Below are positions 60,232 through 64,000 of a stretch of DNA of 64,000 bases, one piece after another. A model generated the notes under the pieces. The model worked only from the letters and a program-made list of their open reading frames with translations. It was not told the origin of the DNA and ran no database searches. Source of the stretch: CAZLFQ01 sp044229535 (GTDB lineage Bacteria > Pseudomonadota > Alphaproteobacteria > Rickettsiales > Midichloriaceae). The first letter of the stretch is position 1. Each line of letters starts with the position of its first letter. The position numbers and the translations under genes are program-made. The DNA is taken from the NCBI GenBank assembly GCA_044229535.1, contig JBGASU010000001.1, forward strand, positions 930,001 to 994,000, written 5' to 3'.

Positions 60232-61746
60232 ATGTTTTCTAATTTACGTAATATTACAATAGTCCTATTTTCTCTATTAGTCGTGATTACGCTAATAGCT
60301 GGAATCTACTTTAAAAGCAGCTTTATAGAAGGGATCGTCAAGATTTCTACCGAAGAACAGGCTCAAGTAATAGGAGATACTTTTACTAAATCTATTTGGA
60401 ATAGATACTACCCTGTTATCAATTTCATCAATAAAAAGCCATCAAGTGAATGGGCGACATACTCTCAATATAGCACCTTTGTTAAGGAAAGTGATGAATT
60501 ATTAAAATCCAATAATATTTTAAAAACTGTAATCTATAGCTCAGATTCCACAGTATTATTTGATAGCTTAGGGGCACAAAGTGCCAGTATTCTATCAACC
60601 ACTATAGATAAAACTATCATAGACAACAGTTTAAAACTTGCAGCAGATGGGCAAAAAAGCAGCCTAATCACCAATAATGCTAGCTATAAAATGAATGGCT
60701 CAGATCAAAAACGCTCGGTAATAAAAACATTTATACCTATCAGAGTTACAGAACCAAAAGATGATTTCAAAGATATTGCTCAAAGCACTACAGGTATTTT
60801 AGAAATAAACTATGATGTCACCCAAGCTATTTCCAAGCTTGATATGATCCAATTTACAATAATTTTTTCAGTTATCGCCTCTCTGTCTGTTCTTGCTGGT
60901 GCTGTACTTTTGTCCACCCAAAAAGCTGAAAATGTAATAGAAAAACAACAAGAAGTTGGGATTGAGATGGCCGCAGCTAAAGCTAGCGCTGAATCTGAGA
61001 GTAGAGCAAAGTCACAATTCCTAGCCAACGTGAGTCACGAACTTAGAACACCATTAAATGCTATTATTGGTTTTTCGGAAATTATCAACTCTGAATCAAT
61101 GGGACCAATTGGTAATGATCAATATAAAGAATTTATAAAAGATATACATACATCTGGAGTCCATCTCCTTAGCTTAATTAATGATATTCTTGACTTCTCT
61201 AAAGCAGAAGAAAACAAGCTACAAGTTGACTTTGAACAAGTTGATTTAACCAAGTTAATCAAAATAAGCGTCAGAATGATAACACCGAGAGCTGAAGAAG
61301 CTAAAGTAAAGGTAGTAGAAGACTTACCTGCAGATCACGTTGTTCTACTAGCTGACCCAAAACGTTTAAAACAAGTTATTTTGAACCTACTTTCAAATGC
61401 GGTTAAATTCACACAAGAACATGGCACCGTTGCAATTCGCGCTTGGAAAGACACTGATGCAAGCTCGCTAATTATTGAGATTAAAGATACTGGCGTTGGC
61501 ATGGCACCTCAAGATCTTGCCAGAGCATTGGCACCTTTCGGGCAAGTTGACAACAAACTAAGTCGTAGATACGATGGCACAGGACTTGGCCTACCTCTTA
61601 CTAAGAAACTTGTAGAATTAATGAGGGGCAAATTTGATATCAAGAGTGAAACTGGCCTTGGTACTACGGTAACATTGTCATTCCCTATGCTTTCAAATGA
61701 AATTGAAACAGCCGATTCACTAACCGCACAGCCAAAGTTTGCGTAG
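60232..61746 (+). CDS. Membrane sensor histidine kinase, PleC/DivJ-like
   Basis: 504 aa. Two membrane segments (about 8-25 and 205-225) bracket a periplasmic sensor of about 180 residues without a recognised fold. A helical linker is followed by the HisKA domain with QFLANVSHELRTPLNAIIGF (phospho-acceptor His269) and HLLSLINDILDFSKAEENKL, then the ATPase domain with NLLSNAVKF (N box), IKDTGVGMAPQD (G1) and TGLGLPLTKKL (G2). The SESMGPIG stretch after the H box is typical of the alphaproteobacterial PleC/DivJ/PdhS cell-cycle kinases. No response regulator is adjacent. It may start at ATG 60232; upstream there is no clear ribosome-binding site. Confidence 0.85.
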   Translation: MFSNLRNITIVLFSLLVVITLIAGIYFKSSFIEGIVKISTEEQAQVIGDTFTKSIWNRYYPVINFINKKPSSEWATYSQYSTFVKESDELLKSNNILKTVIYSSDSTVLFDSLGAQSASILSTTIDKTIIDNSLKLAADGQKSSLITNNASYKMNGSDQKRSVIKTFIPIRVTEPKDDFKDIAQSTTGILEINYDVTQAISKLDMIQFTIIFSVIASLSVLAGAVLLSTQKAENVIEKQQEVGIEMAAAKASAESESRAKSQFLANVSHELRTPLNAIIGFSEIINSESMGPIGNDQYKEFIKDIHTSGVHLLSLINDILDFSKAEENKLQVDFEQVDLTKLIKISVRMITPRAEEAKVKVVEDLPADHVVLLADPKRLKQVILNLLSNAVKFTQEHGTVAIRAWKDTDASSLIIEIKDTGVGMAPQDLARALAPFGQVDNKLSRRYDGTGLGLPLTKKLVELMRGKFDIKSETGLGTTVTLSFPMLSNEIETADSLTAQPKFA

Positions 61747-61762
61747 ATTACGACTAAGCAAT

Positions 61763-62836
61763 CTATAATCCAACTACCCTACCCCCACACATAGGCTCTT
61801 GAACATTGGTCGTAGTTGGGAAAGAAATGGGCAAATTGAGAACTGAACGAACAGCCAAATACCCGAATGCATACGCTTCTAACATATCGCCATCAATACC
61901 TAACGTATCAATATCAACCACATCAACTTCACATACTTCCCGCAGGCGCTGCATTATATAAGAATTTTTACGCCCTCCACCTGAAACAATAAGCGTGTTA
62001 GATTTTTCAGGAAGCTGGCTAATAGCTATCTTCACGCCCTGCACTGTAAATTCTGTAAGTGTAGCAACTGCATCGCTTTTTTCTAATTTTTCTGAAACAC
62101 TCGATGCAAAATTATTAAATACATTTCTGTCTAAAGATTTGGGAAATTTAGCCACGAAAAATGGATGACTTATTCCTTGTATTAAAAGTTTTGCATCTAC
62201 TTTACCAAGAGATGCTATTTTACCATCATCGTCATAATTCTTATTAAAATGAATTTGAATATAATCATTAATCAAAGCGTTGCCAGCACCCGTATCGAAA
62301 CCTATAAGCTCTGAATCAGATACATAAGTAATATTAGCTACCCCACCAATATTCAAAAACATCGCTGGTTTCTTCGACGCCAAAGCTTTTAAAAAAATAG
62401 GAACTAGTGGCGCACCCTGCCCTCCAGACATCACATCACGCGTCCTAAAGTCACCAACTGTTTTAATACCTGCTTCTCTAGCAAGAAGCGCTAAATCACC
62501 TATTTGTTTGGTGTATTTTATAGATATATCATGAGCGATTGTTTGCCCGTGGAATCCTAAATAATCGATATCTTCTGGTTTCTTACTTATCTCTAAAAGC
62601 AGTTTTTTCACAGCTTTTACATGCAACAATGTAATCTCTTTTTCTATCTCTTCTAATTTTTGCCAATGGCCTTTGGTAAGCTCCACTAATTCATTAGAAA
62701 AATCTTTTTCATAAGGTATATATATACCCTGACCCAGCTTTATAAAATTCTCACCATCTGTTTCTATATATGCTGCATCTATTCCATCACACGATGTGCC
62801 ACTCATCAATCCGATTGTGCGAAAAATTTTAGTCAT
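61763..62836 (-). CDS. anmK: Anhydro-N-acetylmuramic acid kinase
   Basis: 357 aa. AnmK opens the 1,6-anhydro ring of recycled MurNAc and phosphorylates it. RTIGLMSGTSCDGIDAAYIE, DFRTRDVMSGGQGAPLVPIF, LNIGGVANITYV and IGFDTGAGNALIND are the ATP- and sugar-binding signatures, and SGGGRKNSYIMQRL closes the fold. This implies peptidoglycan recycling, in line with mraY, murD and ftsW in the window. The start overlaps the end of the FzlA-like gene by one base. Confidence 0.95.
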   Translation of the reverse strand: MTKIFRTIGLMSGTSCDGIDAAYIETDGENFIKLGQGIYIPYEKDFSNELVELTKGHWQKLEEIEKEITLLHVKAVKKLLLEISKKPEDIDYLGFHGQTIAHDISIKYTKQIGDLALLAREAGIKTVGDFRTRDVMSGGQGAPLVPIFLKALASKKPAMFLNIGGVANITYVSDSELIGFDTGAGNALINDYIQIHFNKNYDDDGKIASLGKVDAKLLIQGISHPFFVAKFPKSLDRNVFNNFASSVSEKLEKSDAVATLTEFTVQGVKIAISQLPEKSNTLIVSGGGRKNSYIMQRLREVCEVDVVDIDTLGIDGDMLEAYAFGYLAVRSVLNLPISFPTTTNVQEPMCGGRVVGL

Positions 62837-63504
62837 TAAAAATCTGGGTTTTGATAGTATGTAGGCGGTGTCATGTGTGAAACTTTATCTAACAAAATTG
62901 GTTTAAAACTTGGGCGTGATTTCATCAAAGAATACCATTCTTTTGCTTTTGAATTATGTGACCATGGCACATCACCAACGAAATCTAAAACAGAGATTTG
63001 GGCAGCAGCAGCAAAATCTGCCATTGTTGGCTGATCTCCTGTTAGATATCTGTTTTCAGCACACAAGTATCCAATATAGTCTAAGTGATATAATACATTG
63101 TGTTTTGCTGCGCGAATCGCTTCGGAATTTGGCGCCCCCACCCTAGATAGGATTTTGATAATTTTTTCGTGAAGAATATACCTCGTCACTTCATTGAAAA
63201 ATTTAACATCAAACCATTCTGCAACCCTTCTGATCTCAGCTTTGTCATCTGCTGTGCCAAAAATAAGTTTATTGATATCGCTCGTCTCCTCTAAATATTC
63301 TACAATTGCATTATTTCCTATTATCATTTTATTTGCAGGTTTTACTATAACTGGCGTCTCTCCAGCAGGGTTCATTCTTAAAAACTCCCTTCTACGCAAC
63401 CAAAATTGCTCTGGAAAAAGTTCAAATTCGATCTTTTTTTCGTTGAGTATTATTCTCAACTTTCTTGAAAATGGGCATAGAGGATGATGATGAACCTCAA
63501 GCAT
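62836..63504 (-). CDS. GST-fold protein, FzlA-like (FtsZ-binding division factor)
   Basis: 222 aa. The thioredoxin-like N-terminal half has HHHPLCPFSRKLRIIL and MNPAGETPVIV, and the helical half has YLTGDQPTMADFAAAAQISV. The very end TPPTYYQNPDF resembles the conserved C-terminus of alphaproteobacterial FzlA, which binds FtsZ and promotes curved filaments and septal synthesis. The catalytic Ser/Cys of true GSTs is replaced by the CPFS stretch. FzlA is the better call, but a general GST cannot be excluded. Its start overlaps the ispH stop by one base. Confidence 0.7.
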   Translation of the reverse strand: MLEVHHHPLCPFSRKLRIILNEKKIEFELFPEQFWLRRREFLRMNPAGETPVIVKPANKMIIGNNAIVEYLEETSDINKLIFGTADDKAEIRRVAEWFDVKFFNEVTRYILHEKIIKILSRVGAPNSEAIRAAKHNVLYHLDYIGYLCAENRYLTGDQPTMADFAAAAQISVLDFVGDVPWSHNSKAKEWYSLMKSRPSFKPILLDKVSHMTPPTYYQNPDF

Positions 63505-64000
63505 TATATAACATTCTCCAATTCTTCAGGCAGTTTAAATTTGACGTTTTCAGTTACACCTTCCATCGTCGACACTTTTATATTAGCAAGCTCACCCAGC
63601 CTATCAATTACTTTTTCAAGCAACACTTCTGGTGCCGAAGCCCCAGCAGTTATACCGACTTTAGTAATTCCTAAAATCCATTCTGGCTTTATGTCTTGCG
63701 CACCATTAATTAAGTGAGATTTAATTCCTATTTCTTCACCCAAATCTCTAAGCCTATTAGAATTGGAACTGTTTGCAGCGCCAATTACTAAAAGTAAATC
63801 CACTTCTTTTGCAAGTTTTCGTACTGCATCTTGTCTATTTTGAGTGGCATAACAAATATCTTTTAAATCGGGTCCTTGAATACTAGGGAATCTTTCCTTC
63901 AATGCCTCAATAATCGCCTTTGTATCATCCACACTCAGGGTAGTTTGCGTCACATATGATAAATTAGACGGGTCTTTTACAGAGATTTTTGCCACATCTT
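63504..64000 (-). CDS. ispH: 4-hydroxy-3-methylbut-2-enyl diphosphate reductase, C-terminal part
   Basis: About 165 codons are visible; the gene enters from the right edge, so the start is outside. YVTQTTLSVDDT, ICYATQNRQDAV (with the Fe-S ligand Cys), VIGAANSSNSNRLRDLG and VGITAGASAPEVL are the IspH C-terminal signatures. IspH makes IPP and DMAPP from HMBPP with a 4Fe-4S cluster, the last step of the MEP pathway. The in-frame GTG at 63995 is internal, since the frame continues to the window edge. Confidence 0.95.
   Translation of the reverse strand, partial: DVAKISVKDPSNLSYVTQTTLSVDDTKAIIEALKERFPSIQGPDLKDICYATQNRQDAVRKLAKEVDLLLVIGAANSSNSNRLRDLGEEIGIKSHLINGAQDIKPEWILGITKVGITAGASAPEVLLEKVIDRLGELANIKVSTMEGVTENVKFKLPEELENVI

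Overview
The window is a dense, AT-rich alphaproteobacterial chromosome segment. No gap exceeds about 300 bases, and no tRNA, rRNA, IS element, CRISPR array or prophage was seen. The gene set points to a host-associated, flagellated, Rickettsiales-like bacterium: an NDUFS4-type complex I subunit, an FzlA-like GST-fold protein, PpsR, a PleC/DivJ-like histidine kinase, a full succinylase branch for diaminopimelate, gluconeogenic genes without a visible phosphofructokinase or pyruvate kinase, and several eukaryote-like or effector-like proteins. The order-level placement is an inference from gene content only.

Layout. 1-12.9 kb: a methyltransferase cut by the window edge, an EAL protein, hemJ, hscB-hscA, an orphan winged-helix regulator, dgt-pgi, an outer-membrane protein, holC, yejB, the NDUFS4-like gene, xseB, a lipase-like protein and a TerC-family protein. 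12.9-19.3 kb: an accessory-looking stretch with a NADAR-domain protein, an unknown gene, uvrB, an ankyrin protein with a KRRRK patch and a protein carrying the His-Gly / Ser-Cys signature of clan CD (caspase/legumain-like) peptidases. The last of these is preceded by four exact 11-bp-spaced ATATTA repeats. 19.3-28.7 kb: murD, an exported methyltransferase, mraY, an esterase, priA, flhA, a lipoprotein and def. 28.8-38.5 kb: lpxC, a 689-aa helical-repeat protein, coaX, an MFS transporter, ftsW, a TonB-like protein, gap-pgk and a HAD-like gene. 38.5-44.6 kb (minus strand): ftsH, rpmI-rplT-pheS, ppsR and a porin. 44.7-50.2 kb: dapD-dapE-argD/dapC, a zinc-ribbon protein, folK and an SbtA-like transporter. 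50.2-54.7 kb: an AsmA-like protein, a tal-flgB-flgC-fliE operon, birA and glpX. 54.8-64 kb: rpe, a YbhN-like protein, ridA, plsC, thrS-infC, a histidine kinase, anmK, fzlA-like and ispH (cut by the window edge).

How the genes fit together. pgi, gap, pgk, tal, glpX, rpe and ppsR suggest carbon flows from C3 acids up to hexose and pentose phosphates; the gap product lacks the Asp that usually selects NAD. murD, mraY, ftsW, anmK, lpxC and dapDE/argD support a peptidoglycan and lipid A envelope. flhA and flgBC-fliE show a flagellar basal body. Most notable: FlgB and FlgC both begin with apparent Sec signal peptides, infC must start at a non-canonical codon (best AUA), HscA lacks the C-terminal lid, and there is a set of candidate host-interaction proteins (ankyrin/NLS, clan-CD-like, helical-repeat, lipase-like, NADAR).
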